A stretch of 64,000 nt of DNA from Mucilaginibacter sp. OK283 (GCF_900110415.1 NZ_FODR01000005.1:248001-312000), one strand, 5' to 3'; shown: positions 23,406 to 31,683, counted from the first letter of the stretch. Numbers and translations: made by a program. Notes: generated by a model not told the origin, from the sequence alone.

Positions 23406-24101
23406 ATGAACAAAGTAGTAAGTGATGCCGATGAGGCCATTCGCGACATCCGGGATGGTATGACCCTGATGCTTGGTGGTTTTGGTTTATGCGGATTACC
23501 CGAAAAATGTATAGCCGCACTGGTGAAAAAAGGAGTAAGCCAGCTTACCTGTATCAGCAACAATGCCGGCGTTGATGACTTTGGCATCGGCCTGATGCTG
23601 CAACAACGGCAGGTAAAAAAAATGATTTCATCGTACGTTGGCGAAAACGCTGAATTTGAACGCCAGCTTTTAAGCGGCGAACTTGAGGTGGAGCTGATCC
23701 CCCAAGGTACGCTGGCAACACGGTGTATGGCCGCAGGCTACGGCATGCCAGCTATTTTTACCCCGGCGGGCGTTGGTACTGAGGTAGCGATAGGCAAAGA
23801 GGTCCGCAATTTTAATGGTAAAGATTACCTGATGGAAATAGCCTTTGATGCCGATTTTGCCATTGTAAAAGCCTGGAAAGGAGATACCATGGGTAACCTT
23901 ATTTATAAAGCAACCGCCCGGAATTTTAACCCTGTTATGGCTATGGCCGGAAAGGTAACCATTGCAGAGGTAGAAGAACTTGTTGAACCTGGTGACTTGG
24001 ATCCTGATCACATTCATACGCCGGGAATTTATGTACACCGGATTTTCCAGGGTAAAGACTACGAAAAACGGATTGAACACCGGACGGTAAAGACAATTTG
24101 A
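23406..24101 (+). CDS. scoA: 3-oxoacid CoA-transferase subunit A
   Basis: The 231-residue protein is the alpha subunit of succinyl-CoA:3-ketoacid (acetoacetate) CoA-transferase. It shows the CoA-transferase family I start (SDADEAIRDIRDGMTLMLGGFGLCGLPE), GVDDFGIGLML, and GTLATRCMAAGYGMPAIFTPAGVGT. The beta subunit is downstream at 24601, but a four-helix-bundle element (24095-24594) separates them instead of the usual few bases. The last Ile codon and the TGA stop lie within the left arm of that element. The complex converts acetoacetate plus succinyl-CoA to acetoacetyl-CoA and succinate. Confidence 0.94.
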   Translation: MNKVVSDADEAIRDIRDGMTLMLGGFGLCGLPEKCIAALVKKGVSQLTCISNNAGVDDFGIGLMLQQRQVKKMISSYVGENAEFERQLLSGELEVELIPQGTLATRCMAAGYGMPAIFTPAGVGTEVAIGKEVRNFNGKDYLMEIAFDADFAIVKAWKGDTMGNLIYKATARNFNPVMAMAGKVTIAEVEELVEPGDLDPDHIHTPGIYVHRIFQGKDYEKRIEHRTVKTI

Positions 24102-24594
24102 AAATTTGAGAATTTGAAGATTTGAAAATGTATGAATAATTTGAAGATTTGAAAATGGTTAAAAATGGTTAAAAATGGATAAGAATGATTAAATGAGAGA
24201 CGATAAAGAAAACCTGATTGTTAAATTGACTTTTGAGTTCGCGCTTGATATTATTGAGTTTTCGGAGGAGTTGGAAGCTAATAGGAAATTCGCTATTGCG
24301 AAACAAATCATCAGATCCGGTACATCAATTGGGGCAAATGTGCGTGAAGCTCAAAATGCGGAAAGTAAAAATGATTTTATACATAAGTTTAAAATAGCTG
24401 CTAAGGAGGCCGACGAGACTGAGTATTTCCTATTGCTTTGCCAGTTTTCTAAGGGTTATCCGTTTAGTATGTCATTGATTGAGAAGTTGAAGGTGATCAA
24501 TAAAATATTATCAAAAATTATAGCGAGTGCAAAAAGTGGATAGTATGAAAATTAAATCCATCTTCAAATTTTCAAATCCTCAAATTTTCAAATT
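24095..24594 (+). mobile_element. Intervening-sequence-like element with 36-bp inverted ends
   Basis: The arms at 24095-24130 and 24559-24594 are inverse copies with 33 of 36 identical positions; as RNA two of the three differences are A.C and one is a G.U pair. They enclose the four-helix-bundle gene at 24193-24543. The left arm supplies the scoA stop codon and the right arm ends 6 bp before the scoB start. The same layout, complementary ends plus an IVP gene, is known for intervening sequences in 23S rRNA genes. A short version with the same ends and no gene is at 25690-25761. Confidence 0.75.
24193..24543 (+). CDS. Four helix bundle protein (23S rRNA IVP / Avd-like)
   Basis: The 116-residue protein matches the S23/IVP four-helix-bundle family: LIVKLTFEFALDIIEFSEEL, FAIAKQIIRSGTSIGANVREA (the conserved R-S-x-T-S-I-G-A-N core), DFIHKFKIAAKEADETEYFL and a last helix ending NKILSKIIASAKSG. 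Relatives are encoded in intervening sequences of 23S rRNA of Leptospira and others, and the Avd proteins of diversity-generating retroelements share the fold and form pentamers. No reverse transcriptase or variable repeat is here. The gene is enclosed by inverted repeats and sits inside the scoA-scoB operon. Confidence 0.9.
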   Translation: MRDDKENLIVKLTFEFALDIIEFSEELEANRKFAIAKQIIRSGTSIGANVREAQNAESKNDFIHKFKIAAKEADETEYFLLLCQFSKGYPFSMSLIEKLKVINKILSKIIASAKSG

Positions 24595-24600
24595 AATTTT

Positions 24601-25257
24601 ATGTTAGATAAAAACGGCATCGCTAAACGCATCGCCAAAGAAATAAAAGACGGTTACTATGTTAACCTTGGTATAGGTATCCCCACATTGGTGGCCAATT
24701 ACATCCCCGAAACGATGGATGTGGTTTTGCAATCGGAGAACGGGTTGTTGGGGATGGGGCCATTTCCGTTTGAGGGAGAAGAAGACCCGGATGTAATTAA
24801 CGCGGGTAAGCAAACTATTACCATGCTGCCTGGTTCGTCAATATTCGATTCGGCTATGAGTTTCGGGATGATCAGGGCCAGGAAGGTTAACCTGACTATA
24901 TTAGGCGCCATGGAAGTATCCGAGAACGGGGATATAGCCAACTGGAAAATTCCCGGTAAAATGGTGAAGGGTATGGGTGGTGCTATGGACCTGGTGGCAT
25001 CGGCAGAAAATATCATTGTAGCCATGCAGCACGTAAACAAAGCGGGCGAATCGAAGTTATTACCTAAGTGCACCTTGCCTTTAACCGGCGTGCACTGTGT
25101 AAAAAAGATAGTAACCGAGCTGGGCGTATTTGACGTTTTGCCGCAGGGCGGCTTTAAATTACTGGAGCGGGCCCCCGGCGTAACTGTAGAAGAGATAATA
25201 AAAGCGACCGCCGGGGAGTTAATTATAGAAGGAGAGGTGCCGGAGATAGTGCTTTAA
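24601..25257 (+). CDS. scoB: 3-oxoacid CoA-transferase subunit B
   Basis: The 218-residue beta subunit has RIAKEIKDGYYVNLGIGIPT and VVLQSENGLLGMGPFP, in which the Glu of S-E-N-G is the catalytic residue that forms the CoA thioester. MRARK-like and DVLPQGGFKLLERAPG complete the family pattern. Its ATG at 24601 is 6 bp past the right arm of the IVS-like element, so the ribosome binding site lies within that arm. If the arm is base-paired in the mRNA, translation of this subunit could be blocked unless the stem is processed or opened. Confidence 0.94.
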   Translation: MLDKNGIAKRIAKEIKDGYYVNLGIGIPTLVANYIPETMDVVLQSENGLLGMGPFPFEGEEDPDVINAGKQTITMLPGSSIFDSAMSFGMIRARKVNLTILGAMEVSENGDIANWKIPGKMVKGMGGAMDLVASAENIIVAMQHVNKAGESKLLPKCTLPLTGVHCVKKIVTELGVFDVLPQGGFKLLERAPGVTVEEIIKATAGELIIEGEVPEIVL

Positions 25258-25349
25258 AAAAATACCTTAATGAGGTATGGCATTAATAGAAAATTATTTG
25301 CATCTTACAGATAAGTTATTGCGTATAAATGACAATATTAAATTAAGTT

Positions 25350-25685
25350 ATGATAGATTATCCAGAACTGATACTAATATTCATTTTGTTATCCATTACA
25401 ATGCCCGTTTATCTCCTGCCATCTATAATGGCCAGGGAAAAAAATAACTTTTTATCAGTGCTACTGTTGAACGTACTTTTAGGCTGGACTGTGATAGCCT
25501 GGATAATTTCGTTAGTTTGGGCGCTCCGCACTGACAAAGACCCGCTGCGATCATACAAACTCAATACCCACAACTGCTGCCCTAAAATAGAAGCTGAACT
25601 TACAAAGTTGAGAAACCTGTTCAGGGCCGGCGTAATTACCAAAACCGATTACCACAACGAAACCAGGAAAATTATAGGAAACTAA
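25350..25685 (+). CDS. Superinfection immunity-like membrane protein with SHOCT-like tail
   Basis: The 111-residue protein has two membrane helices (LILIFILLSITMPVYLLPS and LSVLLLNVLLGWTVIAWII) with the L-L-N-L-L-L-G-W-T-x-I-x-W pattern of the T4 Imm-like family (PF14373). The C-terminal part, AELTKLRNLFRAGVITKTDY, resembles a SHOCT domain (short oligomerising helix pair). Bacterial chromosomal members are common; they are named after phage T4 Imm, but a defence role has not been shown for most. It lies downstream of scoB in the same direction. Confidence 0.75.
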   Translation: MIDYPELILIFILLSITMPVYLLPSIMAREKNNFLSVLLLNVLLGWTVIAWIISLVWALRTDKDPLRSYKLNTHNCCPKIEAELTKLRNLFRAGVITKTDYHNETRKIIGN

Positions 25686-25689
25686 TCTT

Positions 25690-25761
25690 AATTTGAGGAT
25701 TTGAAAATTTGAAGATTTGAAAATGTCTGAAATAATTTGTTAATCCTCAAATTTTCAAATT
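25690..25761. repeat. ORF-less copy of the IVS-like element
   Basis: The first 50 bp (25690-25739) align with 24095-24142 of the full element, sharing GAAGATTTGAAAATGT and TAATTTG, and the last 20 bp (AATCCTCAAATTTTCAAATT, 25742-25761) are identical to 24575-24594. ATTTGAGGATT (25691-25701) pairs with AATCCTCAAAT (25742-25752). It sits between convergent genes and could also serve as their terminator. Confidence 0.7.
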
Positions 25762-25764
25762 CTT

Positions 25765-26397
25765 TTAAAAAAGCTTTTCTCTCAAATCAGCTGATATTTC
25801 TTCTGTCACCGCGATGATATCGTCTGCAACGTGTGTGTTGTTGGTTATCACCTTATCGCATTCATCTTTGTAAGGTAACAGGAACTCTTTATAGGCTGGC
25901 ACCACATGGTTTACCCATTTGTACATCACATCATCGTGCGAGTAGCCACGTTCCAGCAAATCGCGTTTAAGGCGGCGCTGCAGGGCTATGTCATCTTCGG
26001 CCTCTATGAAAATTTTCATATCCAGCATGCCGGCAATCTCTTTAAAGTGCAGTATAAACAGGCCTTCTACTATCAGGATTGGGGCAGGCTTTATTTCCAG
26101 CACCTTTGGGATGGCATCGGGGTTGTTGAAAGTATACTCATGCTTAATAACCGGTTCTTTATTTAAAAGCTTGCCAATATCATCATGAAAATGCCGGTCA
26201 TCTATAGTCGAGGGTAGATCAAAGTTGTATAGCTTATTCTCCTCCTTGGTCATATTGTGCGCCACGGGGATGTAGTAATCGTCTTGCGATACCAGGGATA
26301 CTTCATCGGCAGTAAAATGCTCCAGGAAACATTTCAAAAAAAAAGTTTTGCCAGATCCGCTTCCACCGGCAATTCCAATAATATAAGGTTTATTCAT
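25765..26397 (-). CDS. udk: Uridine kinase
   Basis: The 210-residue enzyme has the P-loop GIAGGSGSGKTFFLKCF (about residues 8-20), SQDDYYIPVAHNMTKEE (the uridine/cytidine kinase Asp-Tyr-Tyr motif), NFDLPSTID and IEAEDDIALQRRLKRDLLERG as the arginine-rich lid. It phosphorylates uridine and cytidine to UMP and CMP in salvage. The start overlaps the end of the upstream LysM gene by 8 bp, so translation is probably coupled. The ORF-less repeat at 25690-25761 lies immediately after its stop. Confidence 0.93.
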   Translation of the reverse strand: MNKPYIIGIAGGSGSGKTFFLKCFLEHFTADEVSLVSQDDYYIPVAHNMTKEENKLYNFDLPSTIDDRHFHDDIGKLLNKEPVIKHEYTFNNPDAIPKVLEIKPAPILIVEGLFILHFKEIAGMLDMKIFIEAEDDIALQRRLKRDLLERGYSHDDVMYKWVNHVVPAYKEFLLPYKDECDKVITNNTHVADDIIAVTEEISADLREKLF

Positions 26398-27421
26398 TCG
26401 GGCTTCCGTAGCTGATATTTACGTTAATGCGTTTATCTAAGGCGCCTAAAGCATCGGCAGTATTTTTGGTCATTACAATGAGCACATTTTTGGTAGCCTC
26501 GCTATCGGTGAAACGACCCACTACTTTAGCATAAGTAGTATGATTATTCATCGGGTTGGTGATTTTTATAACCGTGCCTATTGGTGCGGTGCGGTGTAAC
26601 ACCAATTCTTTTTTAGGGTCAAGGCTGGTATCATCTATCCAGGTGGCTACGCCTTTTTCGTTTTTTTCATATAAGCCAAAACGGTTGGCTTTAAATTTTG
26701 CGTCGGCACTATCAATTGGCATGTTTGCCGAATCGGTTTTCAATACATCCTGCTTGGCAACCGTCCGTTCTTCTGGCGGCATACCGGTACGAACTTTGAT
26801 TATCTGGTCGGCTTTTAGATCATCAGAGCTTAAGTTGTTTAAATTTCTGATATCCTCAACTGAAGTATTGAACCTTTTTGCGATAGAGTAAATCGTCTCG
26901 CCGGCCGATACCTTGTACTGTTGTACATTATCCATATTTACAGCTGCGGCTGGCTGCGTTGTTGTTGGTGCAGGTGTAGCTGGCTTTGGCGCTGCTGCAA
27001 CCGGTTGCTGTACTACCGGCGCGGTTTGTGGCTGTGCAACCGGTTGTTGAACTACAGTTGGCGTTTTGGTAACAGGGGGCTGAACCTGGGGCTTTTGCTG
27101 TACTACAGCCGGTTGTACCGCAGGTTTTGTAGGCTGCACAGTGGTTGCCGTTTGTGTTTCATCAAATGGCAGGTCGGTAGGTACTTTAATAGTACCGCCA
27201 ATTTTAAGCGGGGCGTTGTTGTTAAACTGGATAATGGCTTTTGGGCTTACTTTATAGCGCCTGCCTATGGAGTAGTAATTGTCTTTAGGATCTAATTTGT
27301 GAAGGATGATTTTTTTACCATTTTGGTTTTCAACACCAATGGAATCTTTAGCAGTGCTTGCAAAAACGGAGACAGAAATGGTTAGTAGGGGAGCGATCAA
27401 TAAAAGGACCTTTAATTTCAT
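26390..27421 (-). CDS. LysM and RlpA/DPBB-like cell wall protein
   Basis: The 343-residue protein has a signal peptide (about 20 residues, SVFAS end), a first LysM module (ILHKLDPKDNYYSIGRRYKV through IKVPTDLPF), a Pro/Gln/Val/Thr-rich linker of about 80 residues (repeats such as PVVQQPV and TPTVVQQPV), a second LysM (VQQYKVSAGETIYSIAKRFN), and a C-terminal double-psi beta-barrel (PIGTVIKITNPMNNHTTYAK through VLIVMTKNTADAL). The two LysM modules should hold it on peptidoglycan in the periplasm. The barrel resembles RlpA but the catalytic Asp of lytic RlpA is not evident. It overlaps udk by 8 bp. Confidence 0.85.
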   Translation of the reverse strand: MKLKVLLLIAPLLTISVSVFASTAKDSIGVENQNGKKIILHKLDPKDNYYSIGRRYKVSPKAIIQFNNNAPLKIGGTIKVPTDLPFDETQTATTVQPTKPAVQPAVVQQKPQVQPPVTKTPTVVQQPVAQPQTAPVVQQPVAAAPKPATPAPTTTQPAAAVNMDNVQQYKVSAGETIYSIAKRFNTSVEDIRNLNNLSSDDLKADQIIKVRTGMPPEERTVAKQDVLKTDSANMPIDSADAKFKANRFGLYEKNEKGVATWIDDTSLDPKKELVLHRTAPIGTVIKITNPMNNHTTYAKVVGRFTDSEATKNVLIVMTKNTADALGALDKRINVNISYGSPNE

Positions 27422-27427
27422 AATATG

Positions 27428-28261
27428 TTATAATACAGTATTTTGTAAATTTAAAACTATTAACACCGACCTGTTTTTAAGGTAGATCAGTTTATTATCA
27501 TGTACTACAAACGCCTCGGGCTGCAATTTTTGTATATCGCTTTGCAACAAATCGTGATAAACAGTACCACCTTCATCGTCAAAAATATAAAGGTGCTGTT
27601 TAAGTTGCCCGTCCAAAAACGTGTGCAAAGATACAATTCTAAAATTATTGTGCTCAAGGTAATCCACGGTATTTCCGTAGGCGTCAACACCGGGGGGCAA
27701 ACTTTTAAATGCTTGTGCCGGTAACACCTGCGGGCTTAAAATATGGTTGTTGAAGCCCACATCAATAACAGGCTGATAGGTTCTTACTGTCCCCCCGGTT
27801 TTGATATCGGCCAGAACGAGCTTTGGGGGCTGTATTTGAGTATTGTAAACTACCGGTCCAGTTGCCGAGAGATGATCAAATGCCAGGGTGTAATTGCTCC
27901 ATAAGGTTTTTCCGGACAGCCCGTCAATAGCTGTTAATCCCTTGTGTGCCGGGCCTTTTTCTGATTGATAATTATGCAAAACAAGTACTCCGTCAAACGC
28001 GGTCTCGATACCTGTAAGCCATCGCTCGGGAGTTGTAAGTCCTTCAAAGTTTACGATACCGCTATCCAGGCTGATTGATGTAAATGAAACCAATTTATCC
28101 CCGCTATTGCGTACTTCCAGAAATATAATATTACCCGGCCCGTCAATCTCGATACGCCACACGGGCCATTTACACTGATGTTGGATGAATGGTAGCAACT
28201 TTGTCATAAAGTGTGTAAATATGCTTAATATCTTCAAAACAGTGTTAATTTTACCAAACAT
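27428..28261 (-). CDS. DUF4905-like propeller protein
   Basis: The 277-residue protein has repeated beta-strand motifs such as KWPVWRIEIDGPGNIIFLEV, GLTAIDGLSGKTLWSNYTLA, PKLVLADIKTGGTVRTYQPV and LKQHLYIFDDEGGTVYHDLL, consistent with a beta-propeller of the kind seen in DUF4905 proteins of Sphingobacteriaceae. The family name is from memory. An ATG at 28205-28207 (MTKLLPFIQ) is an alternative start. It precedes the LysM gene with 6 bp between them, so the three genes 28261 to 25765 form an operon. No signal peptide is seen; the role is unknown. Confidence 0.6.
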   Translation of the reverse strand: MFGKINTVLKILSIFTHFMTKLLPFIQHQCKWPVWRIEIDGPGNIIFLEVRNSGDKLVSFTSISLDSGIVNFEGLTTPERWLTGIETAFDGVLVLHNYQSEKGPAHKGLTAIDGLSGKTLWSNYTLAFDHLSATGPVVYNTQIQPPKLVLADIKTGGTVRTYQPVIDVGFNNHILSPQVLPAQAFKSLPPGVDAYGNTVDYLEHNNFRIVSLHTFLDGQLKQHLYIFDDEGGTVYHDLLQSDIQKLQPEAFVVHDNKLIYLKNRSVLIVLNLQNTVL

Positions 28262-28302
28262 TGCCGCTGCGGCGGTATTAAAAGCACTAAATCACTACTA
28301 CT

Positions 28303-28782
28303 ATGAATGCTGAACAAATTAGCTTAGAAGAAACAAAAGTAAAGCCGGTTGTCGACCATTTGAACGATCTTTTGGCAAACTACCACATCCATTACCAAAA
28401 ACTACGCGGATGCCATTGGAATGTAAAAGGGCCAAGTTTTTTTACGTTGCACCTTAAGTTTGAGGAGTTGTATACCGCTGCTTTATTAACCATTGATGAA
28501 CTGGCCGAAAGGATCCTATCGTTAGGTAAACCACCGTATAGTACTTTCAAAGACTATATTGAAACTGCCCAAATTAAAGAAATCCAAACCATTGGTTTAA
28601 AGGATACCCTAATGGTAAAGGCCATTATTGACGACCTTGCCGCCCTGATAGCCAAGGAAAGGGAAATATTAGATATCACTGCCAAAGCCGGCGACGACGG
28701 TACCAACGATATGGTGAACCGCTTTATGCAGTTTAATGAAAAAAATACCTGGATGCTGCGTTCATTTGTGAACGAAGATTAA
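28303..28782 (+). CDS. dps: Dps family DNA-protection / ferritin-like protein
   Basis: The 159-residue protein has the Dps pattern HYQKLRGCHWNVKGPSFFTLHLKF followed by EELYTAALLTIDELAERILSLG, with the ferroxidase His of R-x-x-H-W-x-V and the Asp/Glu pair. It should form a 12-mer that stores iron and protects DNA from hydroxyl radicals under starvation or peroxide. It is transcribed divergently from the DUF4905-like gene with about 41 bp between start codons. Regulation cannot be seen. Confidence 0.93.
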   Translation: MNAEQISLEETKVKPVVDHLNDLLANYHIHYQKLRGCHWNVKGPSFFTLHLKFEELYTAALLTIDELAERILSLGKPPYSTFKDYIETAQIKEIQTIGLKDTLMVKAIIDDLAALIAKEREILDITAKAGDDGTNDMVNRFMQFNEKNTWMLRSFVNED

Positions 28783-29010
28783 GGCGTTAATAAAATAGAT
28801 GCAAGAATTAAGAATCAAGAATTAAGAGGGCCGCTTGCATTTGTAAGTGGCTTTTTTATGAAAATTTTTGCTGATAAAATATAGCGAAATTTATGCAAGT
28901 ATCTTATTATCTATTACCTTTAAAGCCATTAAACTAATTTATAAAGTAATTAAACATACGTTGATTTAGCTTTGATGATAAGAATGAGTGATGTGTTAAT
29001 TATAAGTAAT

Positions 29011-29367
29011 TTATCCAAGTGGATATTTCAGATATATCAATGCCAACGGAATTAAAAGAAAAGGTATCTCAATTAAAGCGGTTTTGAATTCACGTACGTA
29101 AAAAAACATCACCATCAGGAAAAATATCAGGGCAGCGTTTAAAATGTTACCTGCTAAAAAAGTCTGCGGCATAAGGATAAGTAGTCCGCTTAGCAGTGTC
29201 AAAACCGATAGTACTTTTAGTGTAGCCTGGCTTAAATTCAATTTGCCAAACAATTCTGCTTCGAGGCCAGTGGCACCTGGTTTCATTGTTAATCCCTGCC
29301 AGCCGTGTTTTATGCTCATAAAGGCTGCAAATAAAATAAGGGCGCCGCTAATTAATTTAATGGTCAT
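29011..29367 (-). CDS. DoxX-like small membrane protein
   Basis: This 118-residue protein has four hydrophobic helices (ISGALILFAAFMSIKHGW, LKVLSVLTLLSGLLILM, NAALIFFLMVMFFYV, IEIPFLLIPLALIYL) and MKPGATGLEAELFGKLN in the first loop. It resembles small DoxX-type quinone-linked proteins of Bacteroidota. The AraC regulator gene is divided from it by 80 bp and both read the same way, so they may be co-transcribed. Function is unknown. Confidence 0.6.
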   Translation of the reverse strand: MTIKLISGALILFAAFMSIKHGWQGLTMKPGATGLEAELFGKLNLSQATLKVLSVLTLLSGLLILMPQTFLAGNILNAALIFFLMVMFFYVREFKTALIEIPFLLIPLALIYLKYPLG

Positions 29368-29447
29368 GATGTTATGTTGTTATAGCGCTAAGCTACGTGC
29401 CATTGTCCATAACATGTTTGCAATCATCAATCAGCTATTTATCAATT

Positions 29448-30380
29448 TCAAACAATTTTTGCCCGTATCTCAATTGGCGATAGTGATGTTTGTTTTTTAA
29501 AGAAGTTTGAAAAGTGCGATAGCTGTTCAAATCCCAGGCTGTAGGCAATTTCTGATATGTTCCAATCGGTTTGTTTGAGCAGGATTTTAGCTTCCTGGAT
29601 AAGCCGGTTGGTTATATGCTCGGTTGTGGTTTTGCCGGTATTTTCTTTCAAAACTTTATTCAAATGATTACTGTGGACGGCCAAGCGGTCGGCATAATCG
29701 CGCGCAGTTCGTAATGTTATTTTTTGCTGTGGAGATGCTATCGGGAATTGCCTTTCCAGCAACTCGATAAACAGGGATGATACCCTGGCCGATGCATTAT
29801 GCGCACTGTTGTAGGTGGTTAGGGGCTCCAGTTTTTGGCCGTAATGAATTACCTCCATTACATAATTGCGGATAAGATCGTACTTAAACAAATAATTAGA
29901 GCTTATTTCCTGCTGCATTTTTTTAAACATCAGCTCCAGTTCGTTTGCCTGCGCATCGGTAACCTGGAAAACCGGGTAGCCACCCGGGCGAAAGATGGGT
30001 AATTCATCTAATACAGCCCCACTTTTTGATTGTATTAAAAAATCGCCGGTAAAAATGCAGAAATATCCGGCCTGGTCCGTATCCTGCGGTACCCAGTTAT
30101 AGGGTATTTTAGGCGTAGCAAAAAGCAAAGCATTTTTTTCGATGTGGATCACCTTATCAGCATATTCCGCAATGTTTTTCCCCCTCACCAGGCTTATTTT
30201 GTAGTAAGCCCTGCGGTTGTAGGGCATATGCCCCGGGTCGTCTTTAAAACGAGGAATCAGTTCTTCCAGGTTGAATATATTGAAATGTCCTATTTCTTTA
30301 TTGATGCCGGCCGGTAACAGCGACTCTGTATCGTCTTTACCTACCTGTTTATAAAATTCGTCGATAGTGATGGCTTGCAT
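29448..30380 (-). CDS. AraC family transcriptional regulator
   Basis: The 310-residue protein has an N-terminal cupin-like sensing part (KISLVRGKNIAEYADKVIHI and FPGGYPVFQV-like stretch) and a C-terminal AraC HTH (about residues 205-305). The latter has LRTARDYADRLAVHSNHLNK (first helix-turn-helix), HITNRLIQEAKILLKQTDWN, and ISEIAYSLGFEQLSHFSNFF with K-K-x-T (second). It likely controls the adjacent DoxX-like gene or a distant target. The inducer cannot be told. The 80-bp gap to the DoxX-like gene is compatible with a shared transcript. Confidence 0.9.
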   Translation of the reverse strand: MQAITIDEFYKQVGKDDTESLLPAGINKEIGHFNIFNLEELIPRFKDDPGHMPYNRRAYYKISLVRGKNIAEYADKVIHIEKNALLFATPKIPYNWVPQDTDQAGYFCIFTGDFLIQSKSGAVLDELPIFRPGGYPVFQVTDAQANELELMFKKMQQEISSNYLFKYDLIRNYVMEVIHYGQKLEPLTTYNSAHNASARVSSLFIELLERQFPIASPQQKITLRTARDYADRLAVHSNHLNKVLKENTGKTTTEHITNRLIQEAKILLKQTDWNISEIAYSLGFEQLSHFSNFFKKQTSLSPIEIRAKIV

Positions 30381-30594
30381 AGCTGCTTGTTAAATACTAA
30401 GATAAAGGTATTAATTACCACACAATTAAACTGATAGTGATTTGAATATGATAAATATATGATGCTTTATTTCTTAATTTATATCCCCAATACTATGATT
30501 TTAAAATACATTGCACTTGAATATAGTAAACAATGATTCTACTGGTAGCCCATCGATACAACATAAATTAATTGCTGTTCGCCGCATGTTATAA

Positions 30595-31683
30595 CTATCT
30601 AAACCGCTCGAATGATTGCCAGTATTTGTCTTTATAAACATCATATGTTATATCAACCTGGCCGGAATACTTTTGTACAATACTATAAGCGACAATGGAT
30701 GGTTTTCTGAAATCTCTGCAGGCAAAATATATATCCCGGGTGTTTTCTGCAGTTTGGCGGCCAATGTTCAGGTAACCGTCGAAGTCTTTCAATTCACGAA
30801 GTATATCCTTTTCAATATCATCCAACAGTTGATAGGTTTTGTCGTCGGGCATGCCGTTATTGGCTGTACCGCCATATTTAATTTCAACACTCATAATCCA
30901 GGGGTGCGATGCTTTGCTGTCCCAGTTAAGTAAATCGGTGTTAATGATAGCCACCACGGGATTGCCGCTGTTCAGGGTTGCTTCAAGCCCCGAATAAGTG
31001 TCGTTTTGTGTGTTGTGTCTTATGCCTTCGTACTTTTCAATAAATTCTTTTTCGCGCCATTTTAAAAAATCTTTTAGTTTGGCTATTGGTACTAATTCTT
31101 TTTCCGCCTCGCTTTTACCTATAACATTCACGTTATCTATGGTTGTAGCAAAATTTAGTTCGCCAATGAAATTGTCAAGGAAAATGTATATCCCATTGAT
31201 GATGGTGTCTTTATTTTTTTGGGTAAGGTCGTCATGTAAAACGGTGATATCTATTTCATCAGGGAATTCATTCGAAGTGTTTGCATAAAAATGGATGTTT
31301 TCATCTGCAAATTTATAGCCGCCCATTTTGATATATACGTTTGTAATGTCTAAAGCAGGTTTCAGTGCGGTAAACTTCCAACCATTTATTTGGGGGGCGG
31401 CTTTAACAAGCTCTTCTACAAAGGGAATGTTTTTGATTGCGCCATCGGCAGTCAAAACAAGTTTGACGGTATGCTCATCAAATATGCCGGTTGAAAAATA
31501 AAATCCATCTTTAAGCTCGTTAAGCTTTGGCGAAAGTTTGTCGAAAAAATCTTTGTGGATATCCCTCTTTTCTTTAACTACTCTGAAAAAAGCCTTTTCA
31601 TTTTTTTGAAACCAAGTCCAAAAATCTGCGTACGACCTAACAGGTTGTTCGCCACCTTTAAATATATTCTTTAGAAAACTCAT
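30595..31683 (-). CDS. DUF695 domain protein
   Basis: The 362-residue cytosolic protein has the DUF695 signature at its C-terminus (LKDFDGYLNIGRQTAENTRD, then IYFACRDFRKPS). The N-terminal FWTWFQKNEKAFFRVVKEKR is typical too. The middle contains a second segment of the same type of alpha/beta structure (GFYFSTGIFDEHTVKLVLTA and VAIINTDLLNWDSKASHPWI). Function of the family is unknown. It is separated from its neighbours by about 200 bp on each side. Confidence 0.85.
   Translation of the reverse strand: MSFLKNIFKGGEQPVRSYADFWTWFQKNEKAFFRVVKEKRDIHKDFFDKLSPKLNELKDGFYFSTGIFDEHTVKLVLTADGAIKNIPFVEELVKAAPQINGWKFTALKPALDITNVYIKMGGYKFADENIHFYANTSNEFPDEIDITVLHDDLTQKNKDTIINGIYIFLDNFIGELNFATTIDNVNVIGKSEAEKELVPIAKLKDFLKWREKEFIEKYEGIRHNTQNDTYSGLEATLNSGNPVVAIINTDLLNWDSKASHPWIMSVEIKYGGTANNGMPDDKTYQLLDDIEKDILRELKDFDGYLNIGRQTAENTRDIYFACRDFRKPSIVAYSIVQKYSGQVDITYDVYKDKYWQSFERFR

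Noticed and set aside
24193..24543. Diversity-generating retroelement (Avd-like protein)
   Set aside because: There is no reverse transcriptase, template repeat or variable repeat nearby; only the four-helix-bundle gene is present.
25350..25685. Prophage remnant based on the superinfection-immunity-like protein
   Set aside because: No phage structural, integrase or lysis gene is near; such chromosomal proteins are common and usually not prophage parts.
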